This document shows positions 35,490 through 47,654 of a stretch of 64,000 bases of DNA, one piece after another. Source of the DNA: Tenrec ecaudatus (taxonomy: Eukaryota; Chordata; Mammalia; Afrosoricida; Tenrecidae). Both the position numbers and the translations under genes were made by a program. The notes beneath the pieces were generated by a model, which saw nothing but the letters and a program-made list of their open reading frames with translations, ran no database searches and was not told where the DNA came from. Numbering within the stretch: the stretch's first letter is position 1; the number at the start of each line of letters is the position of its first letter. Where the stretch lies: positions 75,247,700 to 75,311,699 of the forward strand of contig NC_134546.1 of assembly GCF_050624435.1 (NCBI RefSeq), written 5' to 3'.

Positions 35490-37739
35490 GAAGAATCATT
35501 TCTCTGCCTAGCTGCTTCACTGTGCTTGAAGGTTATCTGTAAATTAGAATAATCAGGTTCTGTAGCCAGTCAACCATAAAATGTAGCAAATGTCTGGGGA
35601 GGGCTCAGGGCAGGTTTGAGGTCAAGCAGCATTAGGTCAAGATGGTGACTCACCTTCTTGCTTGTCAAGTTACTCACTTATATTATACTCACTCACTTTA
35701 TACCATTGACAATGTATATGCTAACTGCATGAGGTGCGTGCCTATGAATGATCTGTAAGCTCCGTTACATATGCCCACTGGAAAATACATTCACTCTCTC
35801 AGGCCTGATATGGGAAGAGAGCCCCTGTGTCCGGCTGTCTTCTCTCTGTCTTTTAATATTTGCCACAATTGCAATGTCACTCCTAAGGTTTGAGTGTTGG
35901 GGACCTCTGTACCACCAAAGTAATCCACCCACTCATAAAATTAGAATTTTGAGTACCAGTGAAATGAGCTGAATGAGCTAGAAGTAGCTGATTTATACTC
36001 ACACAAAGTAGATAAACACTTGTTAATATCAACAAACAAATTTACAGCACATTGTGCAATGGAATGTGGAGTCCTAGCAGCATCACCAGCGTACGAGGCT
36101 CTGTACCTTCAGTGGCACCGGCTATCAGGAACAGTGCAGAGGGGGAGGTCAAACAGAGCTCAGCTCTCCAACATTTTTGGTCAATTCTTACACAAGTCAT
36201 TCCTCCCACAACACTCTTTGTCTCACTTGTGGGTTTGATAATCCATTGTGATGGCCACACAAAACTCATAGATCAAAGTGGACTATTAATGAACAAGGTA
36301 AAACTTGGGATCAGGAATAAGAAGCTATAACTCAGATCCCTAAACAGAAAATTCATAGGGTGTATGTCCTTTCCTGAGTGCGGGAAACTCTTAGAAACCA
36401 CCTTAGGACAAGCATTTCTTGTCATTCTTAGGACAAATTCTTCTCAGCCACCTTCGAGCTGTATTGACTTAACTTTAACTAAAAGGTCCTCTTGCACCTG
36501 CCTTCTTTCATCACGTGCTCTCTAAGGGGCCCCTCCTAATCTGGCCTAAGCAGGGAAGGTGCTAGTTTGAACCAAGAAGCCATCATATCAAAAAAGAGAG
36601 AACTGCCTGCAGGTATTGTTGAGATGAGACAGTGGGACACTGGCCTGTTATCTGAACAGCTGATTTGGTTTTGTTAGCCCCTGCAGCCACATAGTTCAGA
36701 ATGAACCCAGGGATTAGGGATTTGCCAGCTTGCAGACATTCAGGAGCCATTTCCATGACATCCTGCAACTGTAAGCTGCCTGTGTGACCTGATTTGGGAG
36801 CTTCCTCCACTCCATGAGCCAACAGTTTGCTGCCTGACATTTGAGATTCACCAGTTTCCACATCCTGAAGAGTTATTTACCTGATGGCTATTTAGTTTTG
36901 TGAGATACTGCAGAGCAAATCAAGGAACACCTTGAACCTCTACCTCATAGGGACTGGTCTACTACTGCTCCTGCACAATGCACTGTAATATTCATGAGTA
37001 CCAATGGAGACAATGCCGAGGGCAGAAGGAACACATGACAGAGCCAAGTGTAACAGGTCCAGAAAGGGCTTTTAAGCCAAGATATGGGACAGGCAGGCAA
37101 GATCAAGAGGATGGTATCCCTTAAGGAGCTGAGAGGAGCCTAGAGAGAAGAAACTATGAAATGAGCCTACCTTCAGGGGCTAAATGTCTGAAAGGAACAG
37201 AGAGAACAGGCCTGCCCTGAACAAGAGCAAATTTGCCTACATGGTTTTTTAATATGAATGCCAATGTGTAGCCTATTAATTCTGATACCAAATTACAAAC
37301 TGTTACTGAATAAGATTTGTACCTGTGACTCTGGACTGTAATTTGCACATGGCCACTGTAAAAATTAATGAGCTGAGTAACAGAAGACTGTGGGAAAGAT
37401 ACTGGTGTCAGAACTGGAAAACTACTGGCAGGTACAGGTCTGTTTAAACTCTGCCTCACATGAATCAGGGCTGGTGTTGATGGGTGATTCTCCCTCCTAC
37501 TTCTATAGTTAGAGGAAGTGAAAAGCTATCACCCATTTTTTAAACTACAATTGCTACAAGTCCCATTGTAGATGCATCAATGATAATGGGGCTGTTTGAG
37601 AGATGCATTGATGATAATTTAGATGCATTAATGATAATGGAGCTGTTTGGCTGTTCACCTTCAGAAAGAAGCATTAAGGAGACTTAATCAGAGAAAAATC
37701 CCATGGAATACTGGACGGTCCTAAAGAGGTGATCTTATA
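35490..37739. other. intron sequence, no recognised gene
   Basis: Contains short duplicated phrases around 37570-37650 ('agatgcatcaatgataatgg' and near copies). Open frames overlap on both strands without family support. Confidence 0.4.
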
Positions 37740-39024
37740 TCTCCTTAAAAACTAGGCATAATCAAGGATTTGGAAACAACCCAAATTCCCATCAACAGAT
37801 GAATAGATTAAAACACTATGGTACATACATACAATGGAGTACTACGCATCCCTAAAAGCAGTGATAAACACATGAAGCACATTGCTGCATGGGAAGAACA
37901 GGAGGAAATTATGCTGAGCAGAGAAAGCCAAGCACAAAAGGACAAGTACAACATACGTCTGCTGAGGTAAGCTTAAAGTGCAAAACGGTCATAGGAAAAA
38001 GCTACTATATACAAACATTCCTGGCGTGAGGTCCAGGGAGTATGGCACGGGCCAGATCAAATCATCCAGGGATACATATAGAAGCCAACTAAAAAGGGGG
38101 GAGGGGAGAATGAAAAAGACATTGGTAGCAGGGGAACAGGGCACTAACCCACCCAAGGGGAGGGTATTGTTTATATCTCCACAGAGAAAGAGGGACCAGA
38201 CTTCAACCCAGTGTACCAAGATGTGAATGCAACATACGAGCATGAAGCAGGGAGCCAATAGAGAGGTCTGAGGGGCCAGTGCCAATCCCAACTATGTGGA
38301 CAGTTCACCTCCAGCAGAAGAATTCACTTCAGAGGACAGCACTGAAGCTACGGCTCAGGGGGAAGGACATATCAGACCAGAGGACACAGAAGCAAATGAA
38401 GGGAGAGGAAGAGAGGGTGGAATACATGCTGGCCCACAAAGTCTGGAGGGTCATATTCCCACTCAGAGCAGCCAAAGCACAGAGAGAACCATAGGGCCAG
38501 CCCAAATAGGAGACACACCATCCCTCACAGACCCATAGCATTATGGGGAATAATACTGGAAAGAGTGCAGGAATTGCACCCAATCTGTCCCTACCACACT
38601 GAGGTGAAACACTAAGGGCATGCAACAGAACAGAAACACTAAGGGCAACAGAGCAATGAATTCCCCAGGAAATACCAAAAGTAGACTTTGGGTCCAGGCC
38701 ATGGAACCCCATCAGACTCAACTGGAAAGCACGCCTAATGGTCAACAAACAGACCTTGAACTATTTACAAGCTTTTCTTTGTGTTGTTGTTGGTTTTATT
38801 GTCTTTTGTTGCTTTGTTTTGCTATGTTGTTTTCTGTGCATATTATTATCTCTGCAGTTCTCTCTAGAAAAGATAGGTAGGATAAACAGTCTGGAGGAGA
38901 AAACAAAGGGATCAACTGTTCCAGGGGGCAGGGAACATGGATGAAGGGAAGGCAGAGGGAAAAGAAATGGTGTTAACAAATCCAAGGACAAGGAAACAAC
39001 AAGTGATTCAAAATTGATGTGAGG

Positions 39025-39174
39025 GTCCCTAATAAAATATAAAAGAAGAAAAGAGAAAAAAATGATTAGGGCAAAGACTGTACAGATGTGCTTTATACAA
39101 TTGATGTATGTATATATATGAACTGTGAAAAGAATTGTATGAGCCCCAATAAATTGTTAAAATTAAAAAAAAAA
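39025..39174 (+). mobile_element. ultra-short L1 3' tip insertion
   Basis: Flanked by AAATTGATGTGAGG (39011-39024 and 39175-39188). Consists of the last part of the L1 3'UTR ending 'gagccccaataaattgtta' plus an A-rich tail. Nested in an older L1 3'UTR. Confidence 0.85.
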
Positions 39175-39352
39175 AAATTGATGTGAGGAGGGTGTAGGAG
39201 ACCTAGTAGGGCTTGATCAAGGGTAATGTAACTGAGAGGAATTACTAAAACCCAAATGAAGGCTGAATGTGATAGTTGAACAAGAAGTAAAAGAAAATAA
39301 AGAAAGGAAAAAGGAGGCAAAGGGCATTAATAGACACCTAATACAGGCATGT

Positions 39353-39355
<3 letters not shown>

Positions 39356-39404
<49 letters not shown>
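39356..39404. repeat. (TA)n microsatellite
   Basis: Pure TA tract in the L1 3'UTR. Confidence 0.9.
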
Positions 39405-39412
<8 letters not shown>

Positions 39413-40448
39413 GATGATGGGGAAATAGATCTATGGGCATTATTTATAGGTTTTCGTATTAAGGTAGCAAATGGACATTGAGCCTCCACTCAAGTACTCC
39501 CTCAATGCAAGAACACTTTGTTCTATTAACCAGGCATTCCATGATGCTCACCTTCCCGACACAACCACTGAAGACAAAGTGGGTGCAAAAGCAAATGTGG
39601 TGAAGAAAGTTGATGGTGCCTGGCTATAAAAAGATACAGCATCTGGGGTCTTAAAGGCTTGAAGACAAACAAGCAGACATGTAGCTGAGAAGCAACAAAG
39701 CCTATATGGAAGAAGCTCATCAACCTGTTTGATCACAAGGTGTCGAAGGGATCAGGTGTCAGGCATAAACGAACAAAAAAATCATATAATTGTGAATGAG
39801 GGGGAGGGTGGAGTGGAGACCCAAAGCCCATCTATAGGCAACTGGACATCTCCTTACAGAAGGGTCATGGGAAGGAGAATAGCCAGTCAGGGTGCAGTAT
39901 AGCACCAATGAAACATCTAACTTTCTTCGAGTTCTTTCCTCTTTCCTCCCCCCCCCCCACCCACTATCATGATGCCAGTTCTACCTTACAAATCCAGATA
40001 GACCAGAAGATATACACTGGTACAGACAGGAGCTGGAAACACAGGGAATCAAGGATAGATAAAATCCTCAGGACCAATAATGAGAGTAGAGATACCAGGA
40101 GGGGCAGGGGAAGGTAGGGGAAAAAAGGGGAACCTATCACAATGAAATACATATAAGCCCCTTCCTGGGGGATGTACAACAGAAAATGGGTGAAGGGAAA
40201 CATGGGACAGTGTAAGACATGAAAAAATAATAATAACTTAAATATTATCAAGGGTTAGTAAGGGAGGAAGGGTGAAGGGGGAAGAAAATATTGAGAATCT
40301 AATATCAAGGGCTCAATTGGAAAGAAAATGTTTTGAGGATGATGATGGCAACAAATGTACAAATGTGCTTGACACATAGATGTATGTATGGATTTTAATG
40401 AGTTGTATGATCCCCCAAAAAATGATTAAAAAAATACAAAACTAGGCA

Positions 40449-40508
40449 GAGCATGTCATTTGATTGATTCTCATGGGAGAGCATGTCATTTGATTGATTC
40501 TCATGGGA
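40449..40508. repeat. 30-bp perfect tandem duplication
   Basis: Two adjacent identical 30-bp units (40449-40478, 40479-40508) starting GAGCATGTCATTTG. Located just after an L1 tail. Confidence 0.92.
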
Positions 40509-41499
40509 TGGCCATAGAATAATGAATTCAAAGAATGTCATCCCAACAATTCTCAGTGATGTATTATGTTCAATGTCAATAGTTTAATTCAATGTCAATA
40601 TGTATATGATCAATATATATATATATTCCTAATCTCCTGCCCAATGTTGAAATCGGAATCAGAGTTTACTTATAACTTCTATGATTTCAAATTTCCACTT
40701 TTCCAGTGAACTGAATCAGTATTATACAGGCTTCTACAATTCCAGTAGGAAATACAGAAAAGTATAAAACGCATCAGAAGCACCTGAGCCTTGGTCATTT
40801 TCTTTGGTCCTTATAACACTGCCAGCAACTGGGATGCTCTATGTTTGTCTTATGTGGATCAGCTCTAACGATGCTCACAAATTTCAATCTCTCATGGGGA
40901 CATCCCAGAAATAATAATACCCAAACCAGGCAATTCTTCCTCTTTATTCTGTGCTGCTATTGACATCCAATTTGCAGGCTGGTGAGAGAATACAATGTGA
41001 GTAATACATAACCTGTAGGTCCAGATGCTGTTACTGTTCTGTCCCTCTTCTTAAAACAAAGTCCCCAATCCTGTTAACAGTGCCTTTACTGAGTGACGGA
41101 AAACGTGCTTGTACCATGGCCAATAAATCAAAAACTCTTAATTTTCAGACATGTGAGTAAAAGATGACTTTATAATAAAGAGATTGGACAATCAAATATA
41201 CATGCCAAAAGAAGGGGGGGGGGAGCTGGATCCCTACCTGACAGCATACAGAACTATCAATTCCTTATTGCATGACTCTCAAGGTGAATGAAAAATCAGT
41301 AAACTTCGAAGATGATTATGTTAATTAAAGCATCTGGAAACATTTTAAATGGCCTATATAAGAAGCTATTATAAACTGAAAGTGAATTTCTAGAGGAACT
41401 ATACATTGTACAATCACTTTAGAAACACTTTAAAACTCACCATCATGTAGAGTAAGATGTATAAGAACCCAATAGGTCACAATAAAACTGCTGCACAGA
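40509..41499. other. sequence around the candidate start exon; otherwise unassigned
   Basis: Apart from the exon at 40784-40798 nothing is recognised. A G-run lies at about 41213-41223. Confidence 0.35.
40784..40798 (-). CDS. candidate first coding exon of the KRAB-ZNF gene (MTKAQ)
   Basis: ATGACCAAGGCTCAG followed by GTGCTT. Many KRAB-ZNF genes have a tiny start exon coding MTKxQ or similar and ending in phase 0, which is what the KRAB-A exon at 34566 requires. Joining this exon to the other two gives an open frame (15 + 127 + 1370 nt = 504 codons including stop). The donor GTGCTT is weak and the upstream acceptor is not identified, so this is a good candidate rather than proof. Confidence 0.6.
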
Positions 41500-41600
41500 G
41501 TTTCTGAGAGTCTAAAGCCATGACAGGCAGGTAGTGGGTTTGTACCTCTGACCATGAGGTTAGCAGTCCAACTCTTAATACATGTCAAAACCAGGGCTCC
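41500..41600 (-). repeat. AfroSINE fragment, reverse orientation
   Basis: 'ggcaggtagtgggtttgtac' and 'ctctgaccatgaggttagca' followed by 'gtccaactcttaat' resemble the antisense head and middle; 'ccagggctcc' closes it. Confidence 0.55.
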
Positions 41601-41857
41601 AAAATAAACACTTATGTATCATATTAGATTGAAACTTTATTTAGAGGAAAATGAAGTAAGAAGTATGCATCCCCCCACCCCAGTGAGTGCACTTTTCAAT
41701 CCCAAGGTAAACAATGCTTTTAGTATAGCATTATTTATAGTACCTAATGTAGTTTGCTAGTTGGTCTATACAAGCACACAGTCTTTCTAGCTATGGCCCC
41801 TTAACTCCTTTCAAATATTTACATGGGTTTGTTGCCTGCCAATGTGAATGAAGCAAA

Positions 41858-42085
41858 GGAGCCCTGGTGGCATAGTGGTTACTGTTGGGCTACTAACCCC
41901 AAAGTCAGCAGTTGGAAACTTGAAAGAAAGATGGTGCTTTCTTCTCCCAAGAGTGACATGGCTCTCTAATCTGATAAAAAGATACAGACTTTGAAACTCA
42001 CAGGGCAGTTCTACCCTGTCCTATAAGCTCTCTATGAGTCAGTGCTAACTCGATAGCACTGAGTTTGGGTTTTTGGTTTAAGAGG
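41858..42085 (+). mobile_element. AfroSINE, near full length
   Basis: Begins GGAGCCCTGGTGGCATAGTG (tRNA-like head), continues 'ggttactgttgggctactaa', 'ggaaacttgaaagaaagatgg', and ends in 'ctctatgagtcagtgctaac' and 'actcgatagcactgagtttgg'. All parts of an AfroSINE in order, and the best copy in this window. It is the main support for an afrotherian host. Confidence 0.88.
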
Positions 42086-42257
42086 ATTAGGCAGCTTGCC
42101 CAACAATACATTGGTACCCTTGTGGCTACACAAATAAGATGTCTGAAAACCTAACATGGGAATTAGTCACACTGGGCATCACATTCGGTTTAATTGAGCC
42201 ATTTCAGAAACAGAAACTGGGATCTCACTATCATCAAAGAAGAAGAGCCTGGATCCA

Positions 42258-42267
42258 AGATTCTTTT
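42258..42267. repeat. probable target-site duplication, left copy
   Basis: AGATTCTTTT, repeated at 43352-43361 on the other side of the C1orf43 retrocopy. Confidence 0.65.
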
Positions 42268-43351
42268 TTGGGGGGTTGGGGGAAAATAGTTTTAATTGTT
42301 GTTCAGAAATATCCCCCAAGGTCTTCCAGGCATGATCTTGCACACATTGGGAGAGTCGGGCAAGAGTGCAGGCCCACCAGCCAGCTAACCTGAGGATTGC
42401 CTGGCAAGCACACTCCAGTCCTGGCTCATCTCCAGCGAGTCTGTGAGGTCCATCAGAGCACTCCCCAGGGTATTATAGCTGTCCTTAAAGCTCTTGAATT
42501 CGAGGAAATGCTTGGCATGTTTACTCTTCTGACTGGAAGGTAGGTGGGGAGACTTCAGGAGATTGGGTAAGGTCTGTGGCTGCTGACTGGTGGGGTCACT
42601 GAGAGCTCCCACTTCCTGCTTTGACCACAGTGGCCAGCTCAGTCAGGGCCTCCTGATAGTGCAGGGACTCAATCTGGACAAAAGACCCCTGTCCCACAGC
42701 TGACTGCCTCATAGTCATGCAGCAGGGTATCAATAAGGGCCTTGTGCATATCCTTGAAAGGAGTAGTCTTGTTACAAAGATCAAGCAGGTAGGAATGGAA
42801 ATTTCTGCCCTTTAGGGAATGGGGATGCTGACCTTCCCTGTGAGATGGGATCTCAGAGGCAGGAATGGCGTGCAGAGTTATCTCTTGGACAGACAGTTGC
42901 AGCACTTTTTATTTCCCTGGGTTTCCAGCTGTGATAGCCTGGCATCATCATCTGCAAGGAGCCGGGATTCCTACTTGCAATCCAGAACTCTGAATAGTTG
43001 AATATCAATCTCTTCTTTCAGATCCTTGGGGGCATTGTGTCTCACAGGGACATGAGGGCCCCTCTGAGATTTCATTGCAAAATGCATGATTTGCCTGTAC
43101 ACAAAAATAAATAGCAGTACAAACAGCAGGTTCCCGTAGGCCATTGCCAGCACGATATTCACCCCGGACAGCCAGTCACTACTGGACGCAATGGCCTTCC
43201 CACCCTACACAGACCTGTTCTGGTTTACCCCATTGCCTTGACTCATCAGCCCGGGTTCCTCTGCATTTCTTGGAGCTCCCCGGCCATTTCCTTATGGGGG
43301 AAGACTAAGTGAGAAAACATGGCGGCTTGCAGGGATGGGGGGACACATCCT
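42268..43351 (-). pseudogene. C1orf43: C1orf43 processed pseudogene
   Basis: On the - strand the coding order of the C1orf43 (NICE-3) membrane protein is recognisable without introns: SDWLSGVNIVLAMAYG, the hydrophobic segment LLFVLLFIFVYRQI, GPHVPV, NAPKDLKEEIDI; then after a stop SYLLDLCN, KALIDTLLHDYE, QEALTELATVVKA, and finally SQKSKHAKHFLEFKSFKDSY. It is dead: the start codon is ATT (at about 43185), a TAG follows near 42972, and frameshifts occur after QLETQGN and elsewhere. A 3'UTR and short poly-A (poly-T on +) precede the left target duplication. 5'UTR is present to about 43351. Confidence 0.9.
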
Positions 43352-43361
43352 AGATTCTTTT
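43352..43361. repeat. probable target-site duplication, right copy
   Basis: AGATTCTTTT, matching 42258-42267. Only 10 bp, so the pairing is likely rather than certain. Confidence 0.6.
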
Positions 43362-43779
43362 ATTGAAACTCTTCAATCCAAAAGACAGAGAGCTATGATA
43401 CAAGAGAGAAAGCGATGGGAAGGAGCAGCAACAGAGACATGGTGGTAGCAAAACAAAGAGACTGAGAGAGAACAATGAGATTAGAGGTCACACAACAAAA
43501 GAGCTCAGTGCCTTTCGGCAGGAAGTTAGTAGGTGAAGTAGTGTACATCTGAGTACCTCTCTTGGTAACTAGACTGGCCAACCCACACAGAGCTGAGTGC
43601 ATTTGTTCTGAGGCTAAGGGGCGGAGCGACCATTTATCTGCAGTGCTAAAAGAACTTTGTAACATTTGCTCATTCAGGACAGAGACCAGGAGGCTGCAGA
43701 GTCTGACCTTACCTGCAGGTATGTCTGTCAAGATTCTGTCCGAAAGGAGAACTGTACCTTGAGTCATTTATGACCCTAA
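43362..43779. other. unassigned, with a 124-codon open frame on -
   Basis: The frame 43767-43393 (-) starts MTQGTVLLSD and has a hydrophobic C-terminus but no known domain. It lies next to a repeat of the dispersed family also seen at 54790-56145 and may be part of a retroelement. Confidence 0.3.
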
Positions 43780-44340
43780 ATTGTGTGCTAGGGTAGAAAA
43801 GTAAACCCTATGTCAAATATAATTTAAGGAGATCATTTATTATACTTTGAAGATAACAAAAGGCACGCGCACGCATGCACGCACGTGCACACACATGCAC
43901 ACGCACCATATATTTAAGGGAAGCCAATAGCATGAAGTCAAAATAACAACTGAGGATTCAGTCGGGAGCCTGAATAAACAGGACATAGAACAAAAGACAT
44001 TGTACGGATCATGATTGGTGGCAGATTAATAAATCACATGTACAGATGGGACTACAGAACAGGAATGGGACCATGATTAGGACATGCGCATTATTAAAGG
44101 GACTTACAAGATAGGTGCAGGGCCTTTACACAAAGCAAGTCAAGGCAAGACTCATGACAATGGCCCCCGGTTTGTCCTCAGGAAGCTGATCTCCATCAAG
44201 GATACACCTAGGCAGGCAAGTGGAGAGGGTCTGGCTGGAAAGGATTGCAGGCAATCTATTTCAAAGGCATTTCCCCCAGGGGAAGATGACCTAGCTGCTT
44301 GGTTAATGATCAGATAGAATTTAATGGAGGCTTAATCAAA
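43780..44340 (-). repeat. fragment of dispersed repeat family A
   Basis: Read on -, it shares with 54790-55140 (-) and 63130-63510 (+) the order 'ccttgatggag', 'accaatcatg' (as 'catgattggtggc' on +), and the end 'ctccttaaattatattt'. A (CA)n-like tract (43863-43908) interrupts it. Confidence 0.55.
43863..43908. repeat. (CA)n-type microsatellite
   Basis: Imperfect CACG/CACA tract, including CpG steps (gcacgcgcacgcatgcacgc). Confidence 0.85.
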
Positions 44341-44384
44341 TTAGGGACACAGCAAATAGACATTGAGTTGTCACTGTCATCAGC

Positions 44385-44540
44385 AACCCAAACCTAAAAC
44401 CCAACTCACTGCCATCGAGTGGATTCTAATTATAGCAACCCTTGAGGAGAAGATGAACTGCTGTTTGCTCACCCTGTTTGGAGTCCGGTGAATGGATTTG
44501 GTTCACAAACCAGTCAGAAGTTGAAATCCTCTCTGGTGAT
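44385..44540 (-). repeat. AfroSINE, reverse orientation
   Basis: 'cccaactcactgccatcgag' followed by 'tggattctaattatagcaac' is the reverse complement of the SINE tail; the head is lost. Confidence 0.7.
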
Positions 44541-44560
44541 ACTTCAATGTGCAAGACAGT

Positions 44561-46261
44561 AGTAAAAGATTTCTAGCTCCCTAGATTGGCTCATATTTCT
44601 CTGTGGCAAATCATTGATCTGAAACAGAAGAGGAGTCAATGTTGAGAAAGACATGGCAGATTCTTAGCCTGTACTCTGTGTACTAAGTAGTGACTACCCC
44701 CACACCCTGGGATCAAACCATGCTCCAATCTGAGGGTGTTTGCATTAAACAGAGTCCACTCTATCTTTACAGAGCAATTTTACTAATTTCTCAAATATCC
44801 TTTTAAACTTTGGATCCACATTCTATATATACAATATTTATTTTCAGAATTAAATGGAAGTATTTAAAACCTCAAATTCTCAAGCTCCATTGAAGCTAAA
44901 TATCTTCATTTCACTAGCAATCTAACTGAAGAAATGAGTATTTTATGAAGAACACTCTTTACTAACCTGTACTGCACCTCAGACCACAGCCCTTGATGTA
45001 TTTGGCTAAAGTGATCCAGCTGAATCGTGCTCACATATGCGACTCAAATCCCTGCTGAGCTTTTCATCAAGTTTAACCCACCCCAATCCCCTTGCATCCT
45101 GTGTATTCTTTACAATATCTACTGTGTGTGAAGAAATGTCTACCATTGGGTAACCCATTTATGCACAATAGTGAGGTAAGTAGAGAAACTTGCTGTAGAT
45201 GTGGCCTACAAGAAACATAGGGACACCAATAGGACAACCCAGAGGTACCTTGGCCAACACAGAGATATCCTAAACAAGAAAATAAGCCAGGGGAAACCTT
45301 ATTTGCTACTCTTTTAAGCTCTTGTGATAATGGTTGTCCAATTTTAAAGCCTTTTAGAAAGACTGCAGCCTACAGTCAAGGAATGGCAAAAGGGTAGGTA
45401 GATGGATGCCAAGATCCAAGGTAAAGGCAGAAGCTTAAAAGAATAAGAGGGATCCAGAAAAGAGATGACTGATCAACTATTTTGTCATCTTTGCCTAGAT
45501 GCTGAATTCCAAGCTCTAGGTAATGCTGACAGATGTCATACAACACAAACTGTAGGAGAAGACATATTGGCTTGGATTTTGGCTGTCCCATCTATAGTCT
45601 TATTCTCCAAGGAAGAAGGGGGAAAGCTAGTGCATAGGCTTCAGCTTGTGAAACATGCTCCAAGCAGAACTAGTTTGGCAGGAAAACAAAATGAATGTAG
45701 TGAGAAGAGGCTACGGTGTGATAAAATAGGGAGGCAGTAGCCTGAGTGGCTAGTCGGACACCACTGACAGTGCCCTTTTGCAGCCCACAGGGTGTTTCTG
45801 AAGGAGAGATGTGTGAGGTTGCAGTTATAGGATAAAGGGTGCAGACTAGTGCTCCTCTGAAATGAATCAGCAAGTCAAGCGACTAGAGAAAAGCACAGTT
45901 GTTTGAGGCTCTCTCATGTATACCAGTCATCAAGCATACCTTGAATATAAGGCTCTCTATTCCACCAGGTCTTAAGGACAGGCTTCAACTCAGGGTTCTT
46001 AAATTGGTTGCCTGCAGAGTAAGGTTGGCTTCCATGCCCCTCCTTTAGCAACATTCTTAATCTAAACTTGACTAAATTTTAATTCCTTTCAGAAATACTG
46101 ATAGCTTATGCAAAAGACACGAAAAAAAACCTGAATAGTGATAGTAACCGTCAAGAGATCAAAAGATACAAGAGGACTTACGTTGAGGACTAGGTTCACA
46201 TCACCCACATCATGGTATTGTCAATAGCCTTGTATGTATTGGAAGGTGAATACTGCATAAG
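44561..46261. other. no recognised feature
   Basis: Unique-looking sequence with only small unsupported frames. Confidence 0.4.
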
Positions 46262-46645
46262 AAAGATTGAAGAAGAATCGATTTGTTTGAATTATAATGC
46301 TGGCAAAGAATACTGTAATAACATTGGTCTCCAAAGCACAAACAAGTCTGTCTTAGAAGAAGGAAGCTCAGAGAGCTAGTTAAAGGTAAAGATAGAGAGA
46401 GTTCATGTTACATACTCTGGACAATGTTGTCAGAGGGAGCAGTCCCTGGAGAAGGATAGTGTATGTGGTAAAGTAGAAGGGCAGGGAAAAATAGGAATCC
46501 CCAAATAAATGGACTGACATCGTGATGGCAACAATGGGTTCATCCTAAATTGTGAGTATGGCAGCCAAGAGGGCAGTGTTTCCTTCTGTTATCTACTGGG
46601 TCTCTATGATGTGGAATCAACTCACTGATATCTAACAACAACAAC
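46262..46645 (+). mobile_element. RTE-clade LINE 3' end
   Basis: Sense copy: 'attgaagaagaatcgatttg' (RRID-like), 'tataatgctggcaaagaata', 'gtctgtcttagaagaaggaa', 'ccctggagaaggatagtgta', 'gcaacaatgggttcatcc', ending 'tgatatctaacaacaacaac'. These are in the order expected for the 3' coding end of an RTE/BovB-like LINE, whose tail AfroSINEs share. Frames are broken. Confidence 0.75.
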
Positions 46646-46799
46646 CTCAGAATCCACTAATCAGTACCCAAGACATGCACAAAATACCAGTGTGTTAGTT
46701 ATGTTTACAAAAGTTATTTCCATGGTAACGGATGCCAAATTTTCATGCAACATTTGTTGGAACATACGCTCTTATTAAAAAGAAGGAAATGTAAAAAAA

Positions 46800-47120
46800 G
46801 AAAAGAAACAAAAAGAAAATGATTAGGGCAAAGAATGTACAGATGCGCTTTATACAATTGATGTATGTATGGATTGTGATGAGTTGTATGAGCCCCAAAT
46901 TAAATGTAAAAAAAATTATTAAGGCCTCATGAGGGAGGGGAGCGGGGAGGGAGGGGAAAAACAAAAAGAGGACCTGATGCAGAGGGCTTAAGTCGACAGC
47001 AAATGCTTTGAGAGGGATTAGGGCAAAGAATGTACAGATGTGCTTTATACAATTGATGTATGTATATGTATGGATTGTGATAAGAGTTGTATGAGCCCCT
47101 AATAAAATGCTTAAAAAAAA
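46800..47120 (+). mobile_element. two L1 3' tips in tandem
   Basis: The left tip ends 'gagccccaaattaaatgt' (about 46910). The right tip (46921-47120) restarts in the 3'UTR and ends 'gagcccctaataaaatgctt' plus A-run. AAAAAGAAGGAA flanks the block (about 46778 and 47112), a likely target duplication. Confidence 0.75.
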
Positions 47121-47129
47121 AGAAGGAAT

Positions 47130-47650
47130 GGGTTTCCTGTGTGTGAGTGTATAACAAAGCCATGACAAAATCACTGAGAAATTCCTGCGCCTTTTTGATT
47201 TACACAATTCTCCTGGAGGTGAACTGAAGGAAATTCTCTAAGATCCACCCAGCATGTCTTATGACAGAGTATTTCCCAAACTTGGGCTCAAGTGTGAGGG
47301 CAGCATAAAGTCACTCAGGTGTGAGTGCCTATTTGTCTATCAAGAGTAGTGTAAATCATTTATCCCTCTACACCGAGGAGTCAGCTACAAGTCCAGAAGA
47401 TCCAGCCAGAGCAATTTATCTATGAGAGTTGCATGGGATTCAGGATACTCAAAAGGTCACTGAATCACTGAATCAAAATTAAGTTCCATGAGAAATTTCA
47501 AGGCTAACTGTAAGATAGATTAAAGTTGAAAATTCTGGTGGCTAGATATCAGAGTATTCAAACAATATGAATAAACACTTTATGTTTTGTTACATAAGTT
47601 CAAGTTATTGGGTACAAACATAACAATGGTTGTGAGAGTACACTACTAAC
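47130..47650. other. no recognised feature
   Basis: Short unsupported frames only. Confidence 0.4.
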
Positions 47651-47654
47651 ATTT

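Larger units (their letters stand above)
37740..40437 (+). mobile_element. 5'-truncated L1, ORF2 end and 3'UTR
   Basis: Begins near 'ggatttggaaacaacccaaa' of ORF2 and runs through the long 3'UTR to 'gatcccccaaaaaatgatta'. A 150-bp younger L1 tip is nested at 39025-39174. Contains one copy of the module duplicated in two other L1s here, and a (TA)n tract (39356-39404). Confidence 0.85.

Noticed and set aside
41858-41940. A tRNA gene
   Set aside because: The tRNA-like sequence is the head of an AfroSINE; it cannot form a proper cloverleaf and has the SINE body after it.
43393-43767. 124-codon open frame on the - strand
   Set aside because: No recognisable domain; next to a dispersed repeat fragment. 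Left as unassigned sequence.
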